DNA of 26,549 nt, from positions 1 through 26,549 of the forward strand of contig CAVBJS010000037.1 in the NCBI GenBank assembly GCA_963596015.1, read 5' to 3'. Made by a program: the position numbers and the translations under genes. The notes under the pieces are model-generated. The model had not been told where the DNA came from, made no database searches, and saw only the letters and a program-made list of their open reading frames with translations. The number at the start of each line of letters is the position of its first letter. Within the stretch, counting starts at the first letter, position 1. This DNA is from CAG-791 sp963596015 (lineage in GTDB: Bacteria; Bacillota; Clostridia; Lachnospirales; Lachnospiraceae). Below, piece after piece: positions 14,669 to 22,314 of the stretch.

Positions 14669-15760
14669 TTAAGGAAGTACAGGCACCATGGAGATACCGG
14701 TCTCTTCCGGCAGGCCAAACATAAGGTTCATATTCTGCACAGCCTGGGAAGCAGCTCCCTTCATCAGATTGTCCAGGGCTCCCATCATGATCACCCGACC
14801 TGTGCGAGGATCCACTTTGCAATTAACATCCACATAATTGCTGCCCTCTACGAATCGGGTCTCCGGGCAGACACCATCCGGCAGTACCCGGACAAAGCGC
14901 TCTTTATCATAATACTTCTTATAAGCCGCCCGCAGTTCTTCCTGGGTAGGAATCTTTCCATCAGCCCCCGGCACCAGAGATGCGTAGGCCGTTACCAGGA
15001 TACCCCTGTTCATAGGCACCAGGTGCGGTGTAAAGGTAATGGTGATCGGCTTGCCGCAGGCATAGCCAAGCTGCTCCTCGATTTCCGGTGTATGACGGTG
15101 GTTCGCCACGCCGTAAGCCTTAGCGCTCTCATTTACCTCGCAGTAGAGATTGGCTACCTTGCCGCCTCGTCCCGCGCCGGAGACACCGCTCAAGGCATCT
15201 ACCACCAGGGTGTTAGGATCAATGAGGCCTTCCTTCACCAGCGGATACGCTGTCAGGATAGAACAGGTGGTATAGCATCCCGGATTGGCCAGCAGGTTGG
15301 CGGAAGGAATGTCCTTGCGGTTGATCTCCACCAAGCCGTAGATGGCACCCTCGATCAGTTCCGGTGCCTGATGCTGTATTTTGTACCACTTTTCATAGAC
15401 AGATACGTCTTTTAAACGGAAATCTGCACTTAAGTCGATGATCTTGGTCTTCTCCAAAATCTCCTTAGTGACGAAAGAAGCACATGCCCCCTGGGGCGTA
15501 GCGGTAAAGATCACATCCACTCTGTCAGCTAACTTAGTGATCTCTTCCTTCATCCGCTCTGTATCATCATCCATACAGGTCAGATCGATGATCTCATAGA
15601 GATTGCCGAACACGGAGGCGATCTTCTGGTCGGCATAGCTGCGGGATCCCACAAAAACGATCTCTGCATTTGGATGATAAGCCAAAAGCTTGATGATCTC
15701 CGCGCCGGCATAGCCTGTTGCACCGATGATTCCTACTTTGATCTTTCCTGTACTGCTCAT
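14669..15760 (-). CDS. argC: N-acetyl-gamma-glutamyl-phosphate reductase
   Basis: ArgC reduces N-acetylglutamyl phosphate to the semialdehyde with NADPH, the third step of the pathway. The nucleotide-binding motif GIIGATGYAGAE is at the N-terminus. The catalytic Cys is in LLANPGCYTTCSI. GVSGAGRGGK and VANHRHTPEIEEQL are also characteristic. At 363 residues it is slightly longer than usual (about 345). AGGAGAG lies 6 nt before the ATG. It is the first gene of the minus-strand arg cluster, behind a leader of roughly 220 nt. Confidence 0.95.
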   Translation of the reverse strand: MSSTGKIKVGIIGATGYAGAEIIKLLAYHPNAEIVFVGSRSYADQKIASVFGNLYEIIDLTCMDDDTERMKEEITKLADRVDVIFTATPQGACASFVTKEILEKTKIIDLSADFRLKDVSVYEKWYKIQHQAPELIEGAIYGLVEINRKDIPSANLLANPGCYTTCSILTAYPLVKEGLIDPNTLVVDALSGVSGAGRGGKVANLYCEVNESAKAYGVANHRHTPEIEEQLGYACGKPITITFTPHLVPMNRGILVTAYASLVPGADGKIPTQEELRAAYKKYYDKERFVRVLPDGVCPETRFVEGSNYVDVNCKVDPRTGRVIMMGALDNLMKGAASQAVQNMNLMFGLPEETGISMVPVLP

Positions 15761-15987
15761 AGTGTTCTCTCCTGTTTCTTTCTTACTATTTCTTTACTAT
15801 TTCTTCTATAAATTTACTTTCTTTTATATCTTCTTTCCTTAATGCTTTATGTGCTTTATGTCTGCACCATGCCTATATTGTCTTTCGTACCATACCCCAT
15901 CTACTCTTGTGATCTAATCACATCCGTGCTCACAACCACACTTGTCTGCCTCGACTTCCTCTCTTTGCAAGGTGCATAGACTTTTCT

Positions 15988-16015
15988 ATTATATCCCCAT
16001 TCGGCAGATGTACAA
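15988..16015 (-). promoter_or_regulatory. Candidate argC promoter
   Basis: On the minus strand TTGTAC and TATAAT are separated by 16 bp, about 220 bp before argC. It is the best sigma-A-type match in the gap for the arg cluster. The long leader that results has no identified function. Confidence 0.55.
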
Positions 16016-16067
16016 TCCCTTTTATATCCTTTTATTAGGAAATGTTTTTGGATCTTAGAACGGTCCG

Positions 16068-16115
16068 TATGCATTCACATTGCATAACTATACATCTATT
16101 ATGCATATTATGCAA
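16068..16115. promoter_or_regulatory. Cluster of TGCATA/TATGCA half-sites, possible ArgR operator
   Basis: Four TATGCA/TGCATA half-sites lie within 48 bp (16068, 16081, 16100, 16109), including the palindrome TATGCATA and an inverted pair TTGCATAA / TTATGCAA. ARG boxes in Bacillus and E. coli are A/T-rich palindromes with TGAAT/ATTCA halves, so these are variants at best. They lie just upstream of the argC promoter. Confidence 0.4.
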
Positions 16116-16410
16116 GTGATTTTCTTTTATATCTCTCCATACCTCTTTGTCTGTCTGTATATATCTTTGTCTGCATATCCGATCGATGTATGTTTCCTTT
16201 CTTTATTATTGCAATTATTGCAGGAAAGCACCAAGTCACGCTATTCTCCCCCCTGCGAATAAACGGTGGATCCTGACGGAGTTACGGAGGACGGAGCACC
16301 TGCTCCCAAGGGCTCGGCACTACTCTTAGCGTATATAAATCCCTGCTCCCGACGCACGCCTTCACTCTGTCTCCCGGTCAGCGTCTGAACGGTAACAGCA
16401 TCACAGTTTA

Positions 16411-16434
16411 TGCATATTAATGTATATTTTTACA
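16411..16434 (+). promoter_or_regulatory. Two overlapping ARG-box-like palindromes
   Basis: The 14-mers at 16411-16424 (TGCATATTAATGTA) and 16421-16434 (TGTATATTTTTACA) each match 11 of 14 positions of TGAATWWWWATTCA. They end 1 bp before the argG -35 box, which fits repression by an ArgR/AhrC-type regulator. No regulator gene is in the window. Confidence 0.5.
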
Positions 16435-16435
16435 C

Positions 16436-16464
16436 TTGCAATTGGCTATAGGTTGTTGTATAGT
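16436..16464 (+). promoter_or_regulatory. argG promoter
   Basis: TTGCAA, a 17-bp spacer and TATAGT form a good sigma-A-type promoter about 64 bp before the argG start codon. The ArgR-like sites lie directly upstream. Confidence 0.7.
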
Positions 16465-16527
16465 GTTTAAAGCGCGGATAGAGATCCCGCTGATCCACTA
16501 ATAATGAATATTTGGAGGCATTTTCCC

Positions 16528-17769
16528 ATGGCAAATGAAAAAGAAAAAGTTGTTCTTGCGTATTCCGGCGGTCTGGATACCACAGCCATCATTCCCTGGC
16601 TGAAGGAGACCTATGACTATGATGTAGTATGCGTCTGCATCGACTGCGGACAGGGCGAGGAGCTTTCCGGATTAGACGAGCGTGCAAAGGCCTGCGGCGC
16701 TGCCAAGCTCTATATCCTGGACGTGATCGATGAATTCTGTGATGAGTACGTAGTTCCCTGCGTACAGGCTCATGCCGTTTATGAGAACAAGTATCTCCTT
16801 GGTACTTCCATGGCTCGTCCGCTGATCGCCAAGAAATTAGTAGAGATCGCCAGAAAGGAAAATGCTACCGCAATCTGCCACGGCGCTACCGGCAAGGGCA
16901 ATGACCAGGTTCGTTTCGAGCTGGGCATTAAGGCACTGGCACCGGATATCAAGATCATCGCTCCCTGGAGAGATCCCAAGTGGGGCCTTGATTCCCGTGA
17001 GTCCGAGATCGAGTACTGCCACAAGCACGGTATCCATCTTCCCTTCTCCACGGACAGCAGCTACAGCCGCGACCGTAATATCTGGCACATCAGCCACGAG
17101 GGTCTGGAGCTGGAGGATCCTGCCAACAAGCCTAATTATGATCACCTGTTGGTATTAAGCGTTACTCCCGAGAAGGCTCCCGATGCCATTACTCATGTGA
17201 CCATGACCTTTGAAAACGGCGTGCCCAAGACCTTGAACGGACAGGCTATGAAGGTTTCCGATATCATCCGTGAGCTTAACCGTTTAGGCGGCGCTAACGG
17301 CATCGGTATCATCGACATCGTAGAGAACCGTGTCGTAGGCATGAAGTCCAGAGGTGTCTATGAGACTCCCGGCGGCACCATCCTTTATGAAGCACACCAG
17401 CAGCTGGAGGAGCTGATCTTAGACCGCGATACCTATGCGTTCAAGACCGAGATGGGCAGCAAGTTCGCCAGCCTGGTTTACGAAGGCAAGTGGTTCACCC
17501 CTCTTCGCGAGGCTGAGCAGGCTTTCATCGAAGCTACCCAGCAGTATGTTACCGGTGAAGTTAAGTTCGGTCTTTACAAGGGCAACATCATCCGCGAGGG
17601 TACTACTTCCCCTTACTCTCTCTATAACGAGAGCCTTGCTTCCTTTACCACCGGCGACCTGTACGACCACAAGGATGCCAACGGCTTCATCAACCTCTTC
17701 GGTCTCTCCTTAAAGGTACGCGCTATGAAGATGCTGGAGATGGAGAAAAAGAACGAGAATAAGGCGTGA
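16528..17769 (+). CDS. argG: Argininosuccinate synthase
   Basis: ArgG joins citrulline and aspartate with ATP to give argininosuccinate. The PP-loop is LAYSGGLDTT near residue 15. Further family signatures are CHGATGKGNDQVRFE, PWRDPKW, YSRDRNIWHISHEG, and GIGIIDIVENRVVGMKSRGVYETPGG. The ATG at 16528 has GGAGG 9 nt upstream, giving 413 residues, close to the family length (about 400). The in-frame ATG at 16504 has no ribosome site. Unusually, argH is not next to it: a terminator follows within 90 bp. Codon use is more biased towards C-ending codons than in the downstream accessory genes. Confidence 0.96.
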   Translation: MANEKEKVVLAYSGGLDTTAIIPWLKETYDYDVVCVCIDCGQGEELSGLDERAKACGAAKLYILDVIDEFCDEYVVPCVQAHAVYENKYLLGTSMARPLIAKKLVEIARKENATAICHGATGKGNDQVRFELGIKALAPDIKIIAPWRDPKWGLDSRESEIEYCHKHGIHLPFSTDSSYSRDRNIWHISHEGLELEDPANKPNYDHLLVLSVTPEKAPDAITHVTMTFENGVPKTLNGQAMKVSDIIRELNRLGGANGIGIIDIVENRVVGMKSRGVYETPGGTILYEAHQQLEELILDRDTYAFKTEMGSKFASLVYEGKWFTPLREAEQAFIEATQQYVTGEVKFGLYKGNIIREGTTSPYSLYNESLASFTTGDLYDHKDANGFINLFGLSLKVRAMKMLEMEKKNENKA

Positions 17770-17857
17770 TAGACAGATAGCGGATCACGGATCCGTGACA
17801 GTAAACGATTCTGTTTTTATAAAGTGTTAACTCTATAAAGATCTGATATTGCTAACC

Positions 17858-17897
17858 AAAAAGAAAGAGATGAATTTATATTCATCTCTTTCTTTTT
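17858..17897 (+). terminator. Strong bidirectional terminator after argG
   Basis: A perfect 18-bp stem with arms 17858-17875 and 17880-17897 and a TTAT loop. The A-run and T-run are part of the stem, so it can serve both strands. It separates argG from the minus-strand accessory genes. A 14-bp palindrome TCACGGATCCGTGA lies upstream at 17785-17798. Confidence 0.85.
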
Positions 17898-17929
17898 TAG
17901 CGAACAAGTGCATAGAAAACAGACTTTTG

Positions 17930-17961
17930 CTTTGGGGTGGTACTCACTTTTGAGGGCTTAC
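17930..17961 (-). mobile_element. Solo end of an IS66-family element
   Basis: On the minus strand this begins GTAAGCCCTCAA and continues to GTACC after six differing bases. It matches the ends at 20990, 22315 and 25487 in the first 12 bases and again at GTACC. IS66-family elements characteristically begin with GTAA, so this is probably the opposite end of the same element type. It abuts the stop codon of the gene fragment at 17962. Confidence 0.55.
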
Positions 17962-18108
17962 TTATGAGCGAAACCCTTTTACGAGCTTCTGAAACTCTTG
18001 CTCTGTATCTATAAAGTGATACGGTACATACTCACCATACGCTGTCGGTCTACTGATTGTTACAATCTGTACCCCTTTATGTCCAACCGCCTTATTTAGT
18101 TCTCTCTT
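17962..18108 (-). pseudogene. C-terminal fragment of a DUF6718-like protein
   Basis: An open stretch of 48 codons ends at TAA and is preceded by an in-frame stop, with no start codon. It encodes KGVQIVTISRPTAYGEYVPY and ends QEFQKLVKGFRS. This resembles, from memory, the C-terminal part of small DUF6718-type proteins of unknown function. The N-terminal half is missing. It lies directly after the ATPase stop codon and against an IS66 end, so it was probably cut during insertion or deletion. Confidence 0.55.
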
Positions 18109-18115
18109 TTATTTA

Positions 18116-19390
18116 TCAAAACAACTCTACTCGACCTAAAAGCAGATCAATTAAATTGCAATGGAAAACACCATTTTCATCGTAAAAATTATGCGGTATG
18201 TCCATACGAACAATTATTTTTTTGAAGAAATCCTTCGCAAGCATTAAAGAAGCCAATTCAGAAGATGTTTTCTGTTCTGTGTCCATCCGAAACGCCGATT
18301 GAATATAGATTTTTCGATCCGCATCATTTACTACAAAATCTATTTCCTTCTGGAGATTTTTTCCTTTGCTACGATCCGTTACAACACCAACATCTACACT
18401 ATAACCTCTTCGCATAAGTTCATTGTATATGATGTTCTCCATAATGTGCCCTGGATCATATTGACGATAATTTAAGCGGGCATTACGCAATCCAACATCG
18501 GTATAATAATATTTATTAGGGTACTCAAAATAAGTTTTGCCCTTAACATCATATCTTTTTGCCATGCTGATCAGAAAAGAATCTATCGTATGCTGCACAT
18601 AATTTGCAACCAAGGTAGAATTTATTTTTTCATTTCTCATACTGGTCAAGGCATTCGATATATTCGTGGGGTTCGTCAATGAACTTATCTGCGAAGCCAA
18701 AAAGTCCAATATATCGCCGAGAATATCTTCCCTTTCAATTTTATTACGTTCCACAATATCTTTAATGTAAACTTCCTTAAAAAGAGAAGTCAGATAATCC
18801 TTCTTATCTTTTTCATCTTCCAAAGCCAGTAACCTTGGCATCCCACCATAAAGCATATAGGTATCTAACGCTTTTCTTTCATCGCCGCCAACATACGAAT
18901 AATATTCTTCAAATGAAAGTGGATAGACATGAATTTGTGTTGCGCGGCCCCTGAATTCCGTAGCAATATCATTGGACAAGCCTTTAGAATTACTTCCAGT
19001 TACATAAACATCAAGATTTCTGTATGCTTTCAGTTCATTCAGCATATCATAAATCGTGACTGTAATTCCGCCATTTTCTTTATCAACAACTTTAGTAGTA
19101 TATTGTACTTCATCAATAAAAAGATAGAATTTTTCTTCTTTTGTATCACAAACAGTATCTTCAACATACTCGCAAAGAGTAATCGGATTCCGATATTTAT
19201 AATATCGCCTTTGATCTAATTCAAACTTAAGAATGTGGTCTTCCGGTACTCCCTGAGAAAGAAGATACTCATAAAACAGGTCAAATAGCATAACTGATTT
19301 TCCGCATCTACGGATACCAGTGATAACCTTCACCTCTCCATTCCACATATTGTGGATCAATCGTTCCAAATAAGAATCTCGTTTAACCAT
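18116..19390 (-). CDS. AAA_14/DUF4143 ATP-binding protein 1
   Basis: This protein belongs to the ATPases with an N-terminal AAA_14 domain and a C-terminal DUF4143 nuclease-like domain. Walker A is GIRRCGKS (25-32) and Walker B YLFIDEVQ (Asp93-Glu94); VYVTGSNSKGLS fits a sensor-1 strand. The C-terminal half carries KEIDFVVND then IYIQSAF, placed like a PD-(D/E)XK core but without the expected Lys. Such genes are common and variable in gut clostridia and Bacteroides; their cellular role is not settled. It is a paralogue of the gene at 19629, on the same strand. The ATG has no strong ribosome site. The gene is AT-richer than the arg cluster, consistent with acquisition. Confidence 0.88.
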   Translation of the reverse strand: MVKRDSYLERLIHNMWNGEVKVITGIRRCGKSVMLFDLFYEYLLSQGVPEDHILKFELDQRRYYKYRNPITLCEYVEDTVCDTKEEKFYLFIDEVQYTTKVVDKENGGITVTIYDMLNELKAYRNLDVYVTGSNSKGLSNDIATEFRGRATQIHVYPLSFEEYYSYVGGDERKALDTYMLYGGMPRLLALEDEKDKKDYLTSLFKEVYIKDIVERNKIEREDILGDILDFLASQISSLTNPTNISNALTSMRNEKINSTLVANYVQHTIDSFLISMAKRYDVKGKTYFEYPNKYYYTDVGLRNARLNYRQYDPGHIMENIIYNELMRRGYSVDVGVVTDRSKGKNLQKEIDFVVNDADRKIYIQSAFRMDTEQKTSSELASLMLAKDFFKKIIVRMDIPHNFYDENGVFHCNLIDLLLGRVELF

Positions 19391-19435
19391 TTTTTATCTC
19401 GCACTTGCGTCGTTTTTGTTACAACTTTCAAGTAT

Positions 19436-19464
19436 AGTATACCAAGTTATCCTGAAATCATCAA
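19436..19464 (-). promoter_or_regulatory. Promoter of ATPase gene 1
   Basis: Minus-strand TTGATG, a 17-bp spacer and TATACT lie about 45 bp before the start codon. A second TATACT overlaps the first (19431-19436). Confidence 0.6.
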
Positions 19465-19483
19465 TCCTTTCGCAATTTACATC

Positions 19484-19627
19484 TTAAACTTGCATCATTT
19501 GCGACGTTAGTACAAGATGAAGTGCTTTTTCAAAGACACTTATCTCGCATATTTCAGACTCCGATACTGCCTTAATTTCCAGACCATTATATCCGAAGTC
19601 AACAGCCGTCCATTTTTTCGTTAGAAG
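19484..19627 (-). pseudogene. Unrecognised short coding remnant
   Basis: Between the two ATPase genes a frame without a start codon encodes WTAVDFGYNGLEIKAV, then a stretch ending FEKALHLVLTSQMMQV and a stop. It reads like the C-terminal end of a protein, but I do not recognise it. The 17-bp sequence CCTTAATTTCCAGACCA (19570-19586) recurs at 21053-21069, exactly at the edge of an IS66 end, so this remnant may have been duplicated or joined there. Confidence 0.3.
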
Positions 19628-19628
19628 G

Positions 19629-20846
19629 TTATTCTAAAAGCCAGTCAATGACATTCACAACTTTTATGCCATCATAATTTCCGAGTGAAAATCGATCCAG
19701 CGTCAGTACAATCTTTTCATAATTATCCTGAATACTCCGCAACGGTCTCATCTCTCTCTCAAAGGTTTCTTCCGCCGTCATATCAGCAGTCACCTGATAA
19801 TAGGTAAGCACACCTTCCTTCTGCGTTACAAAGTCTACCTCTGTAGAACCATATTTTCCGATATTGACTTTACCGCCCCTTCGTGACAGTTCCAAATACA
19901 CAATATTCTCAATGGTAAATCCAAGATCATATTTTTTTCTCGGAAGAATGTGGTTTCTGATTCCCATATCAACCATATAAAACTTATTATTGACCTTTAA
20001 GAGCTGCTTTCCCACAATGTCAAACCGCTCCACGGGATAAAATATGAATGACTCTGTCAGGGCCTCAACATAGTCACTGACGGTGTTTTGAGACACTTTT
20101 CTGCCCGATGAGGTAAGATAGTCGGTTATACTTTTCATAGACACCGGACTACCGATGATGCTTGCCAGATACCTGGCAATTGTTTTCAGCAACGCAATAT
20201 CTGTAATTTTTCGTCTTCCGTCCTCTTTTTCTCTTCTTGCCTGCCGCTGCTCAATATATTTTACAATGACTGTGTTGTAGATTCCTTCCAGATACTGATC
20301 TATTTTTTCATCTGTGCGATTCATTACCGCCACATATGGAATGCCTCCAGTTTTCATAAACTCCGCAAAGGCTTCCTCTTTCGCCATACCTGTTACGGTC
20401 GTATACTCGCGAAAAGAAAGTGGCAACATCTTGATTTCTGTATACCGACCTGACAAAAGCGTTGCAAGCTCGCTTGACAGCATATATGCGTTAGAACCTG
20501 TGATATAAACATCCACATTATCTCTGATATAAAGGCTGTCAACTACTTTTTCAAATGATGGAACTTCCTGAACCTCATCCAAAAAGATATATGTCATCTT
20601 ATCTGCACACAAGCGTTCTTTGAGGTAATTGTACAGCTTCATATAATCTTTTAAATATTCGTAATCCAGATTTTCAAAATTGATAGAAATAATCTGTTCC
20701 GGTGCAACTCCATTCGCTAAAAGTTTCTGCTGATACTGTTCCAGAAGTACAGATTTTCCACAGCGCCTGATTCCGGTCACGACTTTAATCTGCTGCTCAT
20801 CTTTCCATGCCCAAAGCTGATCAAGGTATTCTTTTCGTTCAACCAT
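19629..20846 (-). CDS. AAA_14/DUF4143 ATP-binding protein 2
   Basis: This is a second ATPase of the same family, 405 residues. Walker A GIRRCGKS is at 25-32, Walker B YIFLDEVQ ends at residue 93, and VYITGSNAYMLSSELATLLSG fits the sensor region. MLPLSFREYTTV, and in the C-terminal domain NIVYLELSRRGGKVNIG and STEVDFVTQ then YYQVTADM, mark DUF4143; the nuclease-like Lys is again absent. Both copies share TGIRRCGKSV at the same position and PLSF(R/E)EY, but differ widely elsewhere, so they are old paralogues or separate arrivals. Start ATG with GGAG about 10 nt upstream. Proposed roles for the family include defence or toxin-like functions, none demonstrated here. Confidence 0.88.
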   Translation of the reverse strand: MVERKEYLDQLWAWKDEQQIKVVTGIRRCGKSVLLEQYQQKLLANGVAPEQIISINFENLDYEYLKDYMKLYNYLKERLCADKMTYIFLDEVQEVPSFEKVVDSLYIRDNVDVYITGSNAYMLSSELATLLSGRYTEIKMLPLSFREYTTVTGMAKEEAFAEFMKTGGIPYVAVMNRTDEKIDQYLEGIYNTVIVKYIEQRQARREKEDGRRKITDIALLKTIARYLASIIGSPVSMKSITDYLTSSGRKVSQNTVSDYVEALTESFIFYPVERFDIVGKQLLKVNNKFYMVDMGIRNHILPRKKYDLGFTIENIVYLELSRRGGKVNIGKYGSTEVDFVTQKEGVLTYYQVTADMTAEETFEREMRPLRSIQDNYEKIVLTLDRFSLGNYDGIKVVNVIDWLLE

Positions 20847-20869
20847 ATCCGCATTTCTCCTTTTTTCTC

Positions 20870-20878
20870 AGTATAGCA
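20870..20878 (-). promoter_or_regulatory. Possible extended -10 for ATPase gene 2
   Basis: Minus-strand TGCTATACT matches an extended -10 box about 25 bp before the start codon. No convincing -35 is seen. Confidence 0.35.
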
Positions 20879-20989
20879 TATTATACGCAGAACATCAGAT
20901 TTTTTCCCATTTCGGAAACTTTTATTTTATTTTATTCAGTATTTTCCAACTTCAGAAACTCATCACATGTGAGGCACAGCCCATTTCGG

Positions 20990-21053
20990 GTAAGCCCTCA
21001 ACAACGCGTACCTACTCATTCTACCTCATTTCTGAGACAATTACCTGATCAAC
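20990..21053 (+). mobile_element. IS66-family end, copy R1 (64 bp)
   Basis: The sequence starts GTAAGCCCTCAACAACGCGT and matches R2 (22315) and R3 (25487) almost perfectly for 64 bp, then stops matching at GATCAAC. GTAA at the outer edge fits the IS66 family. A tnpB fragment of the same family lies close by (21110). The outer flank from 20880 to 20989 shows nothing else. Confidence 0.65.
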
Positions 21054-21109
21054 CTTAATTTCCAGACCAAAGTAGCCCTAAAAACATTTTGGACTGGAAA
21101 TTTATATAT

Positions 21110-21400
21110 TCATGATTTAATGCGATCGGTTCGCCTTCCGCAAAAGAGAAACAGAACGTCTTTCTCGAAAGGATTGAGATCATACTCGCGGTTGGTTCCC
21201 ACCAACTGTGCCAGTGAATCCACTCCCTTGCGCAGATCGGTGTAACCAACCGCGAGTATGATCTTCTGAATCCCGGTAGCCTCATCCTTCAATCCGGACT
21301 GCGTCCCCTTTATTGATTTGTTTACACCTTCCAATGCTTTGAAGAACTTCGTGGTATCGCCGCCGCTCTCAACGGTGATGCACTGGATTCTGGATGCCAT
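21110..21400 (-). pseudogene. Phage tape-measure 5' end fused to an IS66 tnpB fragment
   Basis: The frame opens like a clostridial phage tail tape-measure protein (MASRIQCITVESGGDTTKFF to KSIKGTQSGLKD, residues 1-39). It switches at about residue 40 to IS66 accessory protein TnpB (IQKIILAVGYTDLRKGVDSL, then LNPFEKDVLFLFCGRRTDRI). It ends at a stop where intact TnpB would continue. AGGAGG lies upstream of the ATG, as expected for the phage gene. An in-frame chimera of 96 codons therefore exists, but both parents are truncated. The tnpB part contains a perfect 20-bp inverted repeat. The function is probably lost. Confidence 0.75.
21178..21263. repeat. Perfect 20-bp inverted repeat inside the tnpB fragment
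   Basis: GATCATACTCGCGGTTGGTT at 21178-21197 is the exact reverse complement of 21244-21263, with 46 bp between. One arm encodes the conserved KIILAVGYT of TnpB. The other encodes TNREYD in a loop that is usually shorter or different, so that arm looks like the copied one. Confidence 0.85.
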
Positions 21401-21466
21401 GCGGATGACCACCTCCTTCTGGGCATGAAAAAAGACGCCTTAATAATTTTCAAACCCTTTTCATTT

Positions 21467-21509
21467 TGCAACTATTTTTAGTTGCACTCTCTCTAATATC
21501 GTGTATACT
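21467..21509 (+). promoter_or_regulatory. hicA promoter with palindromic operator
   Basis: TTGCAC (21482-21487), 16 bp, and TATACT (21504-21509) form the promoter. The palindrome TGCAACT-6-AGTTGCA at 21467-21486 overlaps the -35 box, a suitable place for the HicB ribbon-helix-helix repressor. Confidence 0.65.
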
Positions 21510-21531
21510 ATTGGTAACGGAGGGATATGCT

Positions 21532-21786
21532 ATGGGACAAAAGGAAAAACTTATTCAGCGTCTCAAGTCAAAACCCAAAGACTTTACTTTTGATGATGCT
21601 GAAACGTTACTCAATTACTTGGATTACATTCGCTCGAATAAAGGGAAAACAAGCGGTTCCCGTGTCATGTTCGTAAGCGATGAACATGGAAGCATATTGC
21701 TCCATAAACCGCATCCTCAAAAAGAATTAAAAGCCTATCAGATCAAACAGCTGATAGAGATTTTAGAACAGGAGGGTCTCATATGA
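21532..21786 (+). CDS. hicA: HicA-family toxin
   Basis: An 84-residue protein of the HicA family, whose members are translation-dependent mRNA interferases with a double-stranded-RNA-binding-like fold. It matches the clostridial subgroup with KEKLIQRLKSKPKDFTFDDA, NKGKTSGSRVMF and GSILLHKPHPQKELKAYQIK. The likely catalytic His is in LLHKPH (His58 or His61). The first-strand GSH of classical HicA is replaced by GSR. The ATG at 21532 has GGAGGG 7 nt upstream; a TTG in frame at 21466 lies inside the operator and is not the start. It overlaps hicB by 4 bp. Confidence 0.9.
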   Translation: MGQKEKLIQRLKSKPKDFTFDDAETLLNYLDYIRSNKGKTSGSRVMFVSDEHGSILLHKPHPQKELKAYQIKQLIEILEQEGLI

Positions 21787-22130
21787 ATAACACTATTCAA
21801 TACAAAGGCTATGTCGGAAGTGTTGAGTTTTCCGAAGAAGATGGCATTTTTTATGGTAAGGTCATGGGGATTCGTTCCCTGATTTCTTACGAAGGTGAAA
21901 GCGCCAAAGAACTTCTGGATGATTTCCACGGTGCCGTCGATGATTATCTGGAAACCTGCAAGGCTGAAGGAAAAGAACCCGAAGTTGCTTTCAAAGGCAG
22001 TTTCAACATCCGTCTTTCTCCTGACCTGCACAAAAAGCTGTTCATTTATACAACAGCTCACCAGATGTCTATGAACAAATACATCGAAGATACTCTGGAA
22101 GATTCTCCGGCAGCAAGAGTCATCGTATAA
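21783..22130 (+). CDS. hicB: HicB-family antitoxin
   Basis: The 115-residue partner of HicA. The N-terminal part (YKGYVGSVEFSEEDGIFYGKV, then GESAKELLDDFHGAVDDYLE) is the partial RNase H-like HicB fold that blocks the toxin. The C-terminal part (FNIRLSPDLHKKLFIYTTAH to MNKYIEDTLED) is a ribbon-helix-helix DNA-binding domain for autorepression. The start overlaps the hicA stop as ATGA, giving translational coupling. Toxin-first order is usual for hicAB. A terminator follows within 10 bp. Confidence 0.92.
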   Translation: MNNTIQYKGYVGSVEFSEEDGIFYGKVMGIRSLISYEGESAKELLDDFHGAVDDYLETCKAEGKEPEVAFKGSFNIRLSPDLHKKLFIYTTAHQMSMNKYIEDTLEDSPAARVIV

Positions 22131-22136
22131 AACTTT

Positions 22137-22171
22137 TCCCACCCAGTCACAACGGCTGAGTGGGATTTTTT
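22137..22171 (+). terminator. hicAB terminator
   Basis: TCCCACCCAG and CTGAGTGGGA form a 10-bp stem with one mismatch and a 9-nt loop, followed by six T. Confidence 0.85.
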
Positions 22172-22223
22172 ATGTCCGATTACCAAACGATTGTGCTTAT
22201 TTCGTTCACAATATAAGCACGGT

Positions 22224-22314
22224 AAGGAAGCTCTGATCATCCTTGTTGCCTCACTCCAGACCCAGCTTAATGCTGTACATGGCCAACTTGATGCGACTAA
22301 TTCACAGCTCGACA
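22224..22314 (+). pseudogene. IS66 tnpC (transposase) N-terminal fragment, copy U1
   Basis: It encodes KEALIILVASLQTQLNAVHG then QLDATNSQLD, the N-terminal coiled-coil part of an IS66-type transposase. It is nearly identical to U2 at 25616. The reading stops exactly where the IS66 end R2 begins (GTAAGC at 22315), so a second IS66 end is joined inside tnpC. Just upstream, GTGCTTAT / ATAAGCAC (22193-22220) form an inverted repeat. Confidence 0.65.

Larger units (their letters stand above)
15761..16527. other. argC/argG divergent control region
   Basis: This 767-bp gap holds an argC promoter, an argG promoter and ArgR-like sites, listed separately. The argC leader (15761-15980) is purine-rich in the transcript near the gene. 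I looked for a T-box or a known riboswitch and found none. The part at about 16240-16390 is more GC-rich than its surroundings and contains GGAGCA/TGCTCC arms; I cannot assign a role. Short open frames across it have no ribosome sites. Confidence 0.6.

Noticed and set aside
14375..15415. 346-codon plus-strand frame opposite argC and the minisatellite
   Set aside because: It is the shadow of argC joined to repetitive C/T-rich sequence; the translated repeat is an artefact of composition.
15761..15980. T-box or riboswitch in the argC leader
   Set aside because: A GGGGTATGGTAC stretch recalled the T-box core, but the conserved antiterminator sequence and a terminator are absent.
18929..19219. 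Plus-strand 96-codon frame opposite ATPase 1
   Set aside because: It lies wholly within the clear coding sequence of the ATPase on the other strand and has no ribosome site.
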